This document shows positions 37,096 to 45,772 of a DNA stretch of 64,000 bases, in pieces. How positions within the stretch are numbered: the first letter of the stretch is position 1; each line of letters starts with the position of its first letter. Source of the DNA: Pontiella sulfatireligans (GTDB lineage: Bacteria; Verrucomicrobiota; Kiritimatiellia; Kiritimatiellales; Pontiellaceae); contig NZ_CAAHFH010000002.1 in the NCBI RefSeq assembly GCF_900890705.1, forward strand, positions 2,241,458-2,305,457. The letters are read 5' to 3'. The notes beneath the pieces were generated by a model. It made no database searches. It was not told where the DNA came from and worked only from the letters and a program-made list of their open reading frames with translations. The position numbers and the translations under genes are program-made.

Positions 37096-40000
37096 ATGAA
37101 TAAAACAATTACAACACTGTTATGTTGTCTGCTGGCTGGCTGGGGATTCGCCCAGCAATCAGTCACGAGCCTGACGTTGATTAATTCAGATACAGATCTC
37201 CCGATGGTTGGATATGAAACGCTGACGGAAGGCATGACTCTGGATTTGGCCACTCTGCCTTCGGTCAACATGAACGTCCGGGCCAACACGTCGCCGACAA
37301 CGGTCGGGAGTGTGCGCTTTACGCTGGATGCGGCCACCAATTATCGGACAGAGAGTACCGCACCTTATGCCATGGCCGGGGACACCTCGGGGGATTACTG
37401 GAACTGGACGCCCTTGGTCGGAAGCCACACGGTCACGGCAACACCTTATACAGATGCGGGGGCAGGCGGCACGGGCGGAACGCCGCTGACCATCCACTTT
37501 ACGGTAACCAATTCCGCTTCATCCGGGGGAGGCGGCGATCCTGTTGTGCTCGGTTCATTTGATAAAGCCAAAGATATCTTTCTGCCGCAGTTCGACAGCA
37601 ACCACGACCCGGATGACATTCATTCCATCGCGGCGCTGGGCTGCATGCTGGTGCATGATGACTATCAGGGCATCAACTACTTTGCGGTGCATGGCGCCTA
37701 CGGAGAGCAGAACATAGGCAATTTCATCGAATCCCCCCAACTGTTCCATCTGGTGTTCGGAGCCGAGAATGAAAAGTGGGTGAATGCATCTCCGCAGAAT
37801 CCGAGTTGGAACGGCGCGGTTGCGAAGATCGCAGCGAAGGTGAAGCCGGTTCTGCTTGCGGGCGGCAAAGCGTGGGTGGCGGAAGCCGGGCAGTCGGATA
37901 TTACAGCCGACTGGGTGCGCGCGCTGATTGCCGACGGCATTCCGGCAGCGAGCATCAAGACCAACGTGGTTGTGGTGCAGCATAGCAACTGGAACGAGGA
38001 CATGACCACAGATGCCGACCTGGCCTATGTGAAGAGCATGTGCGCCTATCAGACCATCAACGATGGCAACGGAACATCCACCGCACGCGATCCGAGCGCT
38101 CCGGCCACTCCGGCCTACCGTTCGACCAGTACCGCCTTCCAGCCGGCGGCACTGACTTCGCAGAACAAAAAGGCCAAGGCCTACTGGCAGGAGGCGGAGT
38201 GGGTCATTAACGACGAAGGGTATTTCCCAGACCATTCTTCCATTTCAACTGGCGGGGTGGACTTTTCTGATGTGGTGGAGTCGCACTGGATCTTTGGAGC
38301 GCCGACCGACTGCGATACCACCCAGAAATTCTGGGATAAGTTTGTAACCAACCTTCCGGTTCCCAACAATGAGCCGGACTTCCCGACGGGGCGCGACTAT
38401 GGAGATGGTGGAACCGTGACTCCAACCTCTGGCACCTGGATTGAAAAAGACGGCATCCTGGCTATTGAAATGGAGCACGGGGAGCTTCACGAGGATTGGA
38501 CGGTTCAGCCGAGCACATATCTGGTTGATCCAACGATGGCCGGCAGCATGGGCGACGGCTGGATTGAATGGGCCGGTGCACAGATATTCAACACGACCAT
38601 CGCGGACAGCCAGGCCAACGGAGTCAGTGTTTACCGCTTCCAGATTAACAAGGCCGGCGACTACACGTTTCGCTGGCGTTCGAAGCAGTACAACGCGGGG
38701 CAGGCTGGAGACCAAGGAAACGACACCTATGTAAAGTTTGAAACCGGTACGCCGCTGGCGATGACGGCCAACAACGGCAGCACGCAAACCATGACGAAAT
38801 ACACCAAAGTGTGGGTGCAGAGTAAACTGGCTTGGTCGTGGGGGACAAACTTTGAGCCGGCGCATGGAGTGTTTGTTGTAAACCCGAAAGTGCACTATGA
38901 GCCGGGGCTTCATGAAATCCGGATTGCAGGGCGGTCTAAAGGACATACTATCGACCGGTTTGTGCTTTATCACAGCACGGCAAACGGCAGCACCGCCCAG
39001 ACTTCGCCCGAATCTGAACGAGTGACCGCGGCATTGTATGTGTATCAGGCCACCAATGATTTTCCGGTCATCAATTCCGGTGCGGTTCCGTATTACAAGG
39101 ACAATGGCAACAACGCGCTGGCCATCAATGCGGCAAACGAAAGCTATCGCGACCAATGGGCGCGGGCGGAGTTGATTTTTGACGGCAGTGCGGGAGCCTA
39201 CGATGTCACTCTCACCGCGCTGAAAGAACTCGACGGTGAGTGCTCATACCGCCTTTTGATTAACGGCTCCCTGATCGGTGAAGTGAAGAATGCCACTACC
39301 ACGGTTGACTATCAGGAACAGGATCATGTGTTTGCTGGGGTGAACATTCCGGCGGGCGCAACGATTGCGGTTGAGTCGATTACGCATTCCAACGGCAAAG
39401 TTCAGGAAACCGGCCAGCCGGCCGGCGTATGGGCCTGGGCGCGCGGTCGCTGGCGCTCTTTATCCTTGGCTTCAAATGGAACCGGAACCGGGATCAGTGT
39501 GAATGCCGGGGAAGACCAAATGCTGCTGCTTCCAACCGCTGGAACGCAACTGATCGGCACTGCGTCAGACGATGGAGCCATTTCCTCCGTTGAATGGACG
39601 CAGGTGTCGGGGCCGACCGATGCCGTACTGACCGGATCAGGCCAGACCAACGTTGCCGTATCCGGGCTGACGGGGGGAACGTATGTGTTTCAGTTGACGG
39701 CCACGGACAATGAAGCCAATACCGCTTCTGATGAAGTGGAGGTTACGGTGACCGGACAGCTTGCGGTCTATTCGGACGACTTCAGCAGCGCAGCATATGC
39801 CTCATCGCTGAACGGGGTAAACTGGAACCCAAAATGGAAAAGCGCCACGGATCAGCAGAACCTGCACACCGGCAACGGAAGCGTTGCGGTGCTGGATACC
39901 ACCGTTGCCGCAGAAAGCTTTCACACACCCTGCAAGCATGGGTTTTCATTGTCGGCAGAAGGGCAGTACGCGGTTATGGGTTCCGACTTTCGCTACAACC

Positions 40001-41682
40001 ACATGGCTGTGAGCGGTGTAACGGTCGGTCTAAGTAAAGCGGTCTCTGGGCTTTTGCTCTCCGGCGCGGACAACTGGTGGACCGGCCCGAATAAATTTTT
40101 CAGCATCGCAAATTATGGCATCGGAATTGGCCCAGTGGATGCGTCGCTCGATGATGTGATCGAGCATACGACATTAGGTGTGGATAGAAGTGTCGGTGGT
40201 TTCAGCGACTGGTTCCGTATTGAGTGGACCATTGAACGCGGTGCTGCAAACTATATGGGCAAGGCGAAGATTCTGGATGATGGAGGCGCTGTACTTTACA
40301 CCGGCCCGCAGGTTGATCTCGGCTTTCCAAATGGATCTACGGTTTTCGGTGGCTACAGCACGGGGGGCGATGGCGGCAATGGAACCACTACCAATGTCGC
40401 ATCGTATAGCCACATTTCGGAAGTGAACATGGATAACTTTGAGATCAAGGTGTTTGCGCCGAACTATGCGCCGTATTTTAAAGCCGATCCAATTGTTGGA
40501 AACTCCGCTGAAAAGGATATTCCATACACGGGAAATCTTTTGAATGACACACTTGATCCAAACGGCGATGAGCTTACGTTCTTCAAGGATTCCGGGCCGG
40601 CTTGGCTGACGGTTTCATCGGCAGGTGTGCTGTCGGGAACCCCAGCGGATTCTGATGTCGGGATGAATTATTTCTCCGTGCGCGTGGTGGATCCCGACGG
40701 GCTGTCTGATACGGCGGATCTGAACATTGATGTGGCCGACGGTCCTCCGCCGCTGGCGCTGACCTCGCTGTGGGCCGAGGATTTTGAGGGCGCGGCTCTA
40801 GATGCCGCTTCTGGGAATAATCAAACATTGGCAGGAACCGTTATCCAGACGGCCAATACGCTCAGCAGCAAAGTAGTTGCTGCGCCGGCCGCTTTTTCTT
40901 CGGCTTCCGATCATGTAATTCTGTTGAGTAGCAGCTCCAACCAATTTTCCGCCATCCGGCCTGCGGTCAACCCGATTGATCTGAGCGCCTACAACATCCG
41001 ATCCGGAGATAAGTTTGTGCTGTCGTTCGATATCTACATCCCGACGGAGCTGACGAATGCGGTTGGTTCGGTAAACTTCCGCTGGAAGGATGGTTCCAAT
41101 GCGGTCAATGGATCGACGGATACGACGTATGAAACCTTGGCTGCAGGGCAGCACCACATTGAATACATGGGCACTTTCCCCGTGAATACAGGGGGAGGGG
41201 ATTTTATACCAACGAGTGTTCGGCCCTTCATCTGGTTCGACCAGGATGGCGCCGTGATCAGCGACCACGTCTATTTTGATAATCTTGATTTCAAAATAGG
41301 ATCTGCACCGGCCATTGTGATGCCGGCATACATCAAGTGGGCGGACGAGGTCGGGCTTGCGGGCGGGCAGGTGAATCCGACGCTGGATATCGATGGGGAT
41401 GGGCTTACTAACATGGAGGAGTTTCTGTCGGGGTTCAGTCCGGTCAATGAAGCGTCGGTCTTCAATGTCGATGCGGTGCAAACGGCGGATGAATCCGGCG
41501 AAAAAATTATTGTTCAATGGGAAACCCAGCCGGGTCGCACCTACAGCGTGATGCAGGCCGACAGCCTGACGGACGACTCTTTTGATGTTCTGGCGGAGGG
41601 GCTTGCTTATCCTCAGAGCAGCCACACAGTGGATGTTGCCCAAGCGAACGGATTTTTGCGGGTCGATGTGCGTTTGCAATAA
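37096..41682 (+). CDS. Giant modular exported protein with nucleoside-hydrolase-like domain
   Basis: 1528 residues from ATG 37096 (37093 is the other candidate; GAGGG spacing favours 37096). Signal MNKTITTLLCCLLAGWGFA. Domains: an Ig-like domain common in PVC exported proteins ('SLTLINSDTDLP...NVRANTSPTTVGSVRF', about 22-140); a region opening FDSNHDPDDIHSIAALG (about 155-420), like the DxDxxxDD calcium site of nucleoside hydrolases or DUF1593; a malectin/CBM-like domain (about 445-630); a PKD/REJ-like domain (about 805-895); a LamG-like stretch; an He_PIG-like domain (about 1130-1220); a second copy of the EDFEG domain (about 1225-1400); and a DIDGDGLTNMEEF repeat. It probably binds or cleaves glycans at the cell surface; activity unknown. 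Confidence 0.8.
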   Translation: MNKTITTLLCCLLAGWGFAQQSVTSLTLINSDTDLPMVGYETLTEGMTLDLATLPSVNMNVRANTSPTTVGSVRFTLDAATNYRTESTAPYAMAGDTSGDYWNWTPLVGSHTVTATPYTDAGAGGTGGTPLTIHFTVTNSASSGGGGDPVVLGSFDKAKDIFLPQFDSNHDPDDIHSIAALGCMLVHDDYQGINYFAVHGAYGEQNIGNFIESPQLFHLVFGAENEKWVNASPQNPSWNGAVAKIAAKVKPVLLAGGKAWVAEAGQSDITADWVRALIADGIPAASIKTNVVVVQHSNWNEDMTTDADLAYVKSMCAYQTINDGNGTSTARDPSAPATPAYRSTSTAFQPAALTSQNKKAKAYWQEAEWVINDEGYFPDHSSISTGGVDFSDVVESHWIFGAPTDCDTTQKFWDKFVTNLPVPNNEPDFPTGRDYGDGGTVTPTSGTWIEKDGILAIEMEHGELHEDWTVQPSTYLVDPTMAGSMGDGWIEWAGAQIFNTTIADSQANGVSVYRFQINKAGDYTFRWRSKQYNAGQAGDQGNDTYVKFETGTPLAMTANNGSTQTMTKYTKVWVQSKLAWSWGTNFEPAHGVFVVNPKVHYEPGLHEIRIAGRSKGHTIDRFVLYHSTANGSTAQTSPESERVTAALYVYQATNDFPVINSGAVPYYKDNGNNALAINAANESYRDQWARAELIFDGSAGAYDVTLTALKELDGECSYRLLINGSLIGEVKNATTTVDYQEQDHVFAGVNIPAGATIAVESITHSNGKVQETGQPAGVWAWARGRWRSLSLASNGTGTGISVNAGEDQMLLLPTAGTQLIGTASDDGAISSVEWTQVSGPTDAVLTGSGQTNVAVSGLTGGTYVFQLTATDNEANTASDEVEVTVTGQLAVYSDDFSSAAYASSLNGVNWNPKWKSATDQQNLHTGNGSVAVLDTTVAAESFHTPCKHGFSLSAEGQYAVMGSDFRYNHMAVSGVTVGLSKAVSGLLLSGADNWWTGPNKFFSIANYGIGIGPVDASLDDVIEHTTLGVDRSVGGFSDWFRIEWTIERGAANYMGKAKILDDGGAVLYTGPQVDLGFPNGSTVFGGYSTGGDGGNGTTTNVASYSHISEVNMDNFEIKVFAPNYAPYFKADPIVGNSAEKDIPYTGNLLNDTLDPNGDELTFFKDSGPAWLTVSSAGVLSGTPADSDVGMNYFSVRVVDPDGLSDTADLNIDVADGPPPLALTSLWAEDFEGAALDAASGNNQTLAGTVIQTANTLSSKVVAAPAAFSSASDHVILLSSSSNQFSAIRPAVNPIDLSAYNIRSGDKFVLSFDIYIPTELTNAVGSVNFRWKDGSNAVNGSTDTTYETLAAGQHHIEYMGTFPVNTGGGDFIPTSVRPFIWFDQDGAVISDHVYFDNLDFKIGSAPAIVMPAYIKWADEVGLAGGQVNPTLDIDGDGLTNMEEFLSGFSPVNEASVFNVDAVQTADESGEKIIVQWETQPGRTYSVMQADSLTDDSFDVLAEGLAYPQSSHTVDVAQANGFLRVDVRLQ

Positions 41683-41701
41683 GGGAACAATGGAGATGAC
41701 G

Positions 41702-42451
41702 ATGAAGTTAAAAACGATTGTATTGTTGGGGTTGCTGTGGGCCGGCGCACAGGTGCATGCCGAGTTGCTGCTGGCAGGAACGCAGACGAATGCTCCCAAT
41801 GCCGGGCGGGTGGCAGTGGGTGAATATGGCCACGGCCCGGACTCCCCTATCTTGCAGGCCAGGCCGTTCTCGACCGGCGTCACGGCCTACAACCTCACAT
41901 CGATCTTTTTCGGCGCCAATCTGACGCTTGCCAGCGGCACCGGCGGCCTCTCTGTTTCGGTCTACGACAATAATGGAACGGTTCCGGGCTCTGCGGTCGC
42001 CGGCGGAATGAATCTGTTTTCCGCCACGTCTGCCACGATTGACCAGATGCTGACGGCCGTCTCGACAATTACCCTGAACGCCAACAGCACCTATTGGTTT
42101 GTCGCCTCTGTCGATCAATCATCCGGAGCCACGCGCTACTGGTGGGATATGACCGATTCTGCAGTCTTTGATTCAGACGTGTCCGGAACCGGCATGCCGC
42201 TTGCAAATGCCAACAATGCCTTGGGCTGGGCGAGCTACGGCGGATCGTCCATGCAGATGTCGATCTATGGAACCGCCGTTCCCGAACCGGGCTCGTTGAC
42301 GCTGATGGGAGTTGGCGCCGGCGGGGCATGGCTTGCACGCCGGAAACGCCAGCGCCGGCTTAACGGCTATCAGTTTGAAGAGCTCGAATACCACCTCTCC
42401 TTTGTCGAAGAAGAGCGGGCGGGGGCCCCGTTCGGCGGCGCGCAGCTGTAG
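41702..42451 (+). CDS. PEP-CTERM exported protein with extended C-terminus
   Basis: 249 residues from ATG 41702, chosen because GGAG sits 6 bp upstream; in-frame ATGs at 41690 and 41696 are possible. Signal MKLKTIVLLGLLWAGAQVHA. The central beta domain (LTLASGTGGLSVSVYDNNGTVPG...STYWFVASVD) is the widespread choice-of-anchor type found in PEP-CTERM proteins. VPEPGSLTLMGVGAGGAWLARRKRQRR is a PEP-CTERM signal, but about 30 residues (ending FGGAQL) follow the arginine cluster, where such proteins normally stop. It lies 20 bp after the giant gene and is probably cotranscribed. Confidence 0.85.
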   Translation: MKLKTIVLLGLLWAGAQVHAELLLAGTQTNAPNAGRVAVGEYGHGPDSPILQARPFSTGVTAYNLTSIFFGANLTLASGTGGLSVSVYDNNGTVPGSAVAGGMNLFSATSATIDQMLTAVSTITLNANSTYWFVASVDQSSGATRYWWDMTDSAVFDSDVSGTGMPLANANNALGWASYGGSSMQMSIYGTAVPEPGSLTLMGVGAGGAWLARRKRQRRLNGYQFEELEYHLSFVEEERAGAPFGGAQL

Positions 42452-42616
42452 CCACTGGTTTGATGAAGATTCTACATCGATCAATTTGCGTGGGTTTGGC
42501 CTTAGCTGGCCAGTGGCGACGGAAAAGAAGGTTTTGCTGCTGGGCGAGCCGGTTGACGCCGAAATTTGCGCCTCGGAGTGAGTTCACGGTGTTTGCTGAT
42601 CTCGTCTTTTGAGGTG

Positions 42617-42718
42617 AAGCCCCTTTGGAGTGCGCAAGCTTGATTGCGCTTTTGGATGTCGGTTGCTTTGCGCGGGTGTTTAAAAGCGACGTCCAGCCGT
42701 CGCACTCCAAAGGGGCTT
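42617..42718. repeat. MITE/REP-like inverted-repeat element
   Basis: AAGCCCCTTTGGAGTGCG (42617-42634) is perfectly inverted at 42701-42718, 18 bp each arm. The 66-bp centre has its own dyads (GCGACG..CGTCGC near 42685-42703). There is no coding capacity. It looks like a small dispersed repeat or folded RNA. It lies between two convergent genes in a 340-bp gap that otherwise shows no gene. Confidence 0.75.
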
Positions 42719-42737
42719 TGCCACAACGCAGGATGCC

Positions 42738-42767
42738 GAAAAAAAGCCCTCGCGGTTGCGAGGGCTT
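42738..42767 (-). terminator. Rho-independent terminator of the minus-strand gene
   Basis: Read on the minus strand, AAGCCCTCGC-loop-GCGAGGGCTT is a perfect 10-bp stem followed by TTTTTTT, about 25 bp after the stop of the 42792 gene. It should also brake convergent transcription. Confidence 0.85.
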
Positions 42768-42791
42768 CGTCGTTTCCAATGATTTGGAAAC

Positions 42792-43559
42792 CTACATCAT
42801 GAAGCGGCGGCGGATGAAGAGCGTCGCGCCGGCGAACGTTGCAATCAAGCCAAGTGTGGCCGGTTCCGGGATGGCGTCCAGTTGGATCGATTTCATATTG
42901 AATCCGGATGTCGAATCTATGACTACTGCTCCCATGCCAAGTTCAAGGCTGGTCGAGTCATAGACGTTGGCAGAAGTTAATGTCGTGGTAAGAGTTGTGA
43001 GATTGGGGTTCACTGCGTTGCCAAGTGTGATCGTTGTGAGAAACTCATCTGCCGTTGCACTTTTTTCAAATGTCCCGGTTAGAGTGAAGCTTCCATTGAC
43101 TTGGCCATCAAATAGGCCGCTCTTCCACGGGCCGTTAACTGTGGAGTCGCCAAGCCCTCGAACATACCATCCACTTTGGAACACGGTAATCGTCATTCCA
43201 AGGTCCGTCACTCCTGCTCCTGCCCATTTGGCACTATCCGAGACGCCAAGATTAAAAAATGACTGGTTATTCATCGTGCCAATGGATGAGAGGTCGAATT
43301 CCGAGGTAATGGTGATTGAATCGCCTTCAGCCATGTCGTTTACACGTGAGTTAGCCGTTGCTTGTTGGGCTTGGCTCCAGTTGTTTGATGATGTTGTTAC
43401 TCCTGTGGCAGTATACCATCCTTTAGAGGCGTTCCAGCCTTGACCGCTGGAGCTTAGTAGTCCATCGGAATATCCTGTAAAGTCAGTAGAGTATATCACC
43501 GTCGCCATAGCGGCTCCGCTGACCGTGATCATTGCTATTAGTAGAGCTGTTTTTTTCAT
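42792..43559 (-). CDS. PEP-CTERM exported protein (only minus-strand gene)
   Basis: 255 residues; ATG at 43559 with AAGGAG upstream on the minus strand; the longer frame to 43622 lacks a ribosome site. Signal MKKTALLIAMITVSGAAMA. The body is a beta-sandwich beginning IYSTDFTGYSDG, comparable to the 'IIYQNDF' opening of the 3063 product. The tail IPEPATLGLIATFAGATLFIRRRFMM differs from that protein by only a few residues, so the two share a sorting signal while their passenger domains differ. It is divergent from the sulfatase at 43997. A strong terminator follows. Role unknown. Confidence 0.88.
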   Translation of the reverse strand: MKKTALLIAMITVSGAAMATVIYSTDFTGYSDGLLSSSGQGWNASKGWYTATGVTTSSNNWSQAQQATANSRVNDMAEGDSITITSEFDLSSIGTMNNQSFFNLGVSDSAKWAGAGVTDLGMTITVFQSGWYVRGLGDSTVNGPWKSGLFDGQVNGSFTLTGTFEKSATADEFLTTITLGNAVNPNLTTLTTTLTSANVYDSTSLELGMGAVVIDSTSGFNMKSIQLDAIPEPATLGLIATFAGATLFIRRRFMM

Positions 43560-43922
43560 ATCTCTCCTTATGTGCATATTTAAGTTATCTATTGCTAGAT
43601 GTTCAAATGAGAACACAAACATGAAATGGTGTCAACGGGATTGTTTAAGAGATGTGGCATGTGAGCCCTGAAATTATTGGTTTATTATAAAATATGACAA
43701 ATTTATATGGAAAGGGGTTGGAGAGAAGGTGGGCACAATTTGATCCGTATTTATGTCTTACGTAAACATGGGAGTCTTGAGGATTGGACTTATTTTTGCG
43801 GAGTTTGCTGAACAGGCCAGAGCCGGAGAAAAGCGGTCGGTTCCATCGGCGCGATAGCGGTCAATCCTCTCATGGGACAACGACCGGTTTAAGGAACGCT
43901 CTTTTTCTGGGATAAAAATCCG

Positions 43923-43948
43923 TTTACATTACGTCATGTTACTGTTAA
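43923..43948. promoter_or_regulatory. Candidate operator C (26-bp dyad)
   Basis: TTTACATTA-CGTCATGT-TACTGTTAA, 49 bp before the ATG at 43997. It is the second-best match to the shared dyad. The 437-bp divergent gap (43560-43996) holds no gene. A weaker palindromic string, TTTATGT-CTT-ACGTAAA, is at 43750-43766. Confidence 0.6.
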
Positions 43949-43996
43949 CAAGTAGGGCGTTGCATGAATCGGTTTTTTTAGAGATTGGAGAGGCAT

Positions 43997-45751
43997 ATGA
44001 GGCAGTTTTTTTCAATAATGGCGGGAGTTTTGGCGCTGACTGGGGCTGTGATGGCTGAAAAGCCTGCAGCCAAACCCAACGTGGTATTCATCCTGATTGA
44101 CGACCTGAGCCACTACGGGATCACGGCCTACGGCGCAAATAAAATCAGCTCGACGCAGGGTTTTTTCAAGAACGTCGAGTTTGAGACGCCGCGCATCGAC
44201 CGCTTGGCCAAAGACGGCATGAAGTGCGAATACGCCTATGCCTATCCGCTCTGCGAGCCGACGCGCATCGCCCTGATGAGCGGCATGAACAACATCCGCA
44301 ACTATCATCAGTGCAAGTCGCAACATGCGTCCGACATCACCTTTGGCGACCTGTTTCAGCGCGAGGGATACGAGACCTGTATTGTCGGCAAGTGGAAGCA
44401 GACCCGCGGCACCAAGTCGATCCACGGCAAGGACTACATTGCCGAATTCGGCTGGGACGAGTTTTGCTGCTTCGACGTCGTTACCGAAGGCTACCGCATG
44501 ATCGATCCCGATATCGTGGAAAACGGCGAGATGATGAACTACAAGGGCATCGATCCGGTCACCGGCCGCCGTTGCTACGGCCCCGACATCTTCAACCGCT
44601 ATGCCCTCGACTTCCTCGACCGCAAAAAAGACAAGCCCTTCTTCCTCTACTATTCCATGGTGCTGATGCACGACGAACATACGCCGACGCCGGACACCAA
44701 GCCTGCCAGCATCTTTGACAACCATGACATTACTAAGCCCTCCGAGTATGGCTTCATGAAAGGCGACGACCGCCGCTATTTCCCCGACATGATTGCCTAC
44801 ATGGATAAGATGGTGGGTCAAGTACTCGACAAACTTGAAGAGCTGGGCCTCGCCAAAAATACGCTGGTGGTCGTGATGGGCGACAACGGCACGAAGGAAT
44901 GTTTTGCCCACGTCCTGCCCGACGGATCCGAGTTCCTTGGCGACAAGGGCGGCAACAAGGAGGGCGGACTGCACGTGCCGTTGCTGCTGCGCGACCCCGG
45001 CAAGATTCCTTCCGGCAGCGTTTACGATGGCATGGTTAACCTGACCGACATTCTGCCGACGCTCTGCGACGCCGTCGGCATCGAGCCGCCCAACAAGGAT
45101 GCGCTCGACGGCATCAGCTTTTGGCCGCAGGCCACGGGCAAGGCCAAGGGCGACCACCGCAAGTTTATCTACACCTGGTACAACGGCAACAACAAGTCGA
45201 GCGACCTCGACAACGTCATAGAATATGCCTTCACCAAGGAGTTCAAGCGCTATGCCCCAAGCACGCTCTATCCCCAAGGCCGCTTCTTCGACCTGCGCAC
45301 CGATCTGTTCGAAGAGGTTGGCGCCGAAAAGAAAAAGGTGCCGAAGGTCTGGAACAAATGGCATCACAGCGGCTTGGAAGTAAACAAGCTGACGGCCGAA
45401 CAAAAGCGCGCCTACGACGGCCTCGGCAAGGTGCTTGAAAAGAAAGCCTACGTTCCCGTCCAACGATTGGAAGTGGTTAAAGGCGAAGTGCCGCTGCGCG
45501 CTGGAAAATCGGTCGAACTGGATTGCCGTGTATATCCCGCTGAAGCCACCCGGCGTGGCGTGATCTGGGAGTCGAGCGACCCCTCTATTGCAACGGTCGA
45601 CAAGTTCGGCGTGATTTCCGCGCACAAAAAGGGCCGGGTGGAAATCACCGCTTATTCCTGGGACGACGCCATCCCCTTGGCCGACCGCAAAAGCGCCGAA
45701 TACAAAACCGACGGCATCAGCGACACGATCAAGATTCCAATTAGCAGATAG
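43997..45751 (+). CDS. S1 sulfatase with CEPTR site and Ig-like tail
   Basis: 584 residues from ATG 43997 (GGAGAGG upstream). Signal to about 20. LIDDLSHYG metal opening; the formylglycine site is CEPTR (Cys86), with an acidic residue after Cys and Thr for Ser. CxPxR is kept, so maturation is still expected. GKWKQ stands where most have GKWH; MGDNGTKE is the late metal motif. Residues about 480-584 are a bacterial Ig-like (Big_2-type) domain ('RLEVVKGEVPLRAGKSVELDCRVYP...WESSDPSIATVDKFGVI'). GC-rich codon use. It is followed 21 bp later by an unclassified hydrolase candidate. Confidence 0.91.
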   Translation: MRQFFSIMAGVLALTGAVMAEKPAAKPNVVFILIDDLSHYGITAYGANKISSTQGFFKNVEFETPRIDRLAKDGMKCEYAYAYPLCEPTRIALMSGMNNIRNYHQCKSQHASDITFGDLFQREGYETCIVGKWKQTRGTKSIHGKDYIAEFGWDEFCCFDVVTEGYRMIDPDIVENGEMMNYKGIDPVTGRRCYGPDIFNRYALDFLDRKKDKPFFLYYSMVLMHDEHTPTPDTKPASIFDNHDITKPSEYGFMKGDDRRYFPDMIAYMDKMVGQVLDKLEELGLAKNTLVVVMGDNGTKECFAHVLPDGSEFLGDKGGNKEGGLHVPLLLRDPGKIPSGSVYDGMVNLTDILPTLCDAVGIEPPNKDALDGISFWPQATGKAKGDHRKFIYTWYNGNNKSSDLDNVIEYAFTKEFKRYAPSTLYPQGRFFDLRTDLFEEVGAEKKKVPKVWNKWHHSGLEVNKLTAEQKRAYDGLGKVLEKKAYVPVQRLEVVKGEVPLRAGKSVELDCRVYPAEATRRGVIWESSDPSIATVDKFGVISAHKKGRVEITAYSWDDAIPLADRKSAEYKTDGISDTIKIPISR

Positions 45752-45772
45752 AGGCTGTAGGGCGGGAATGAA

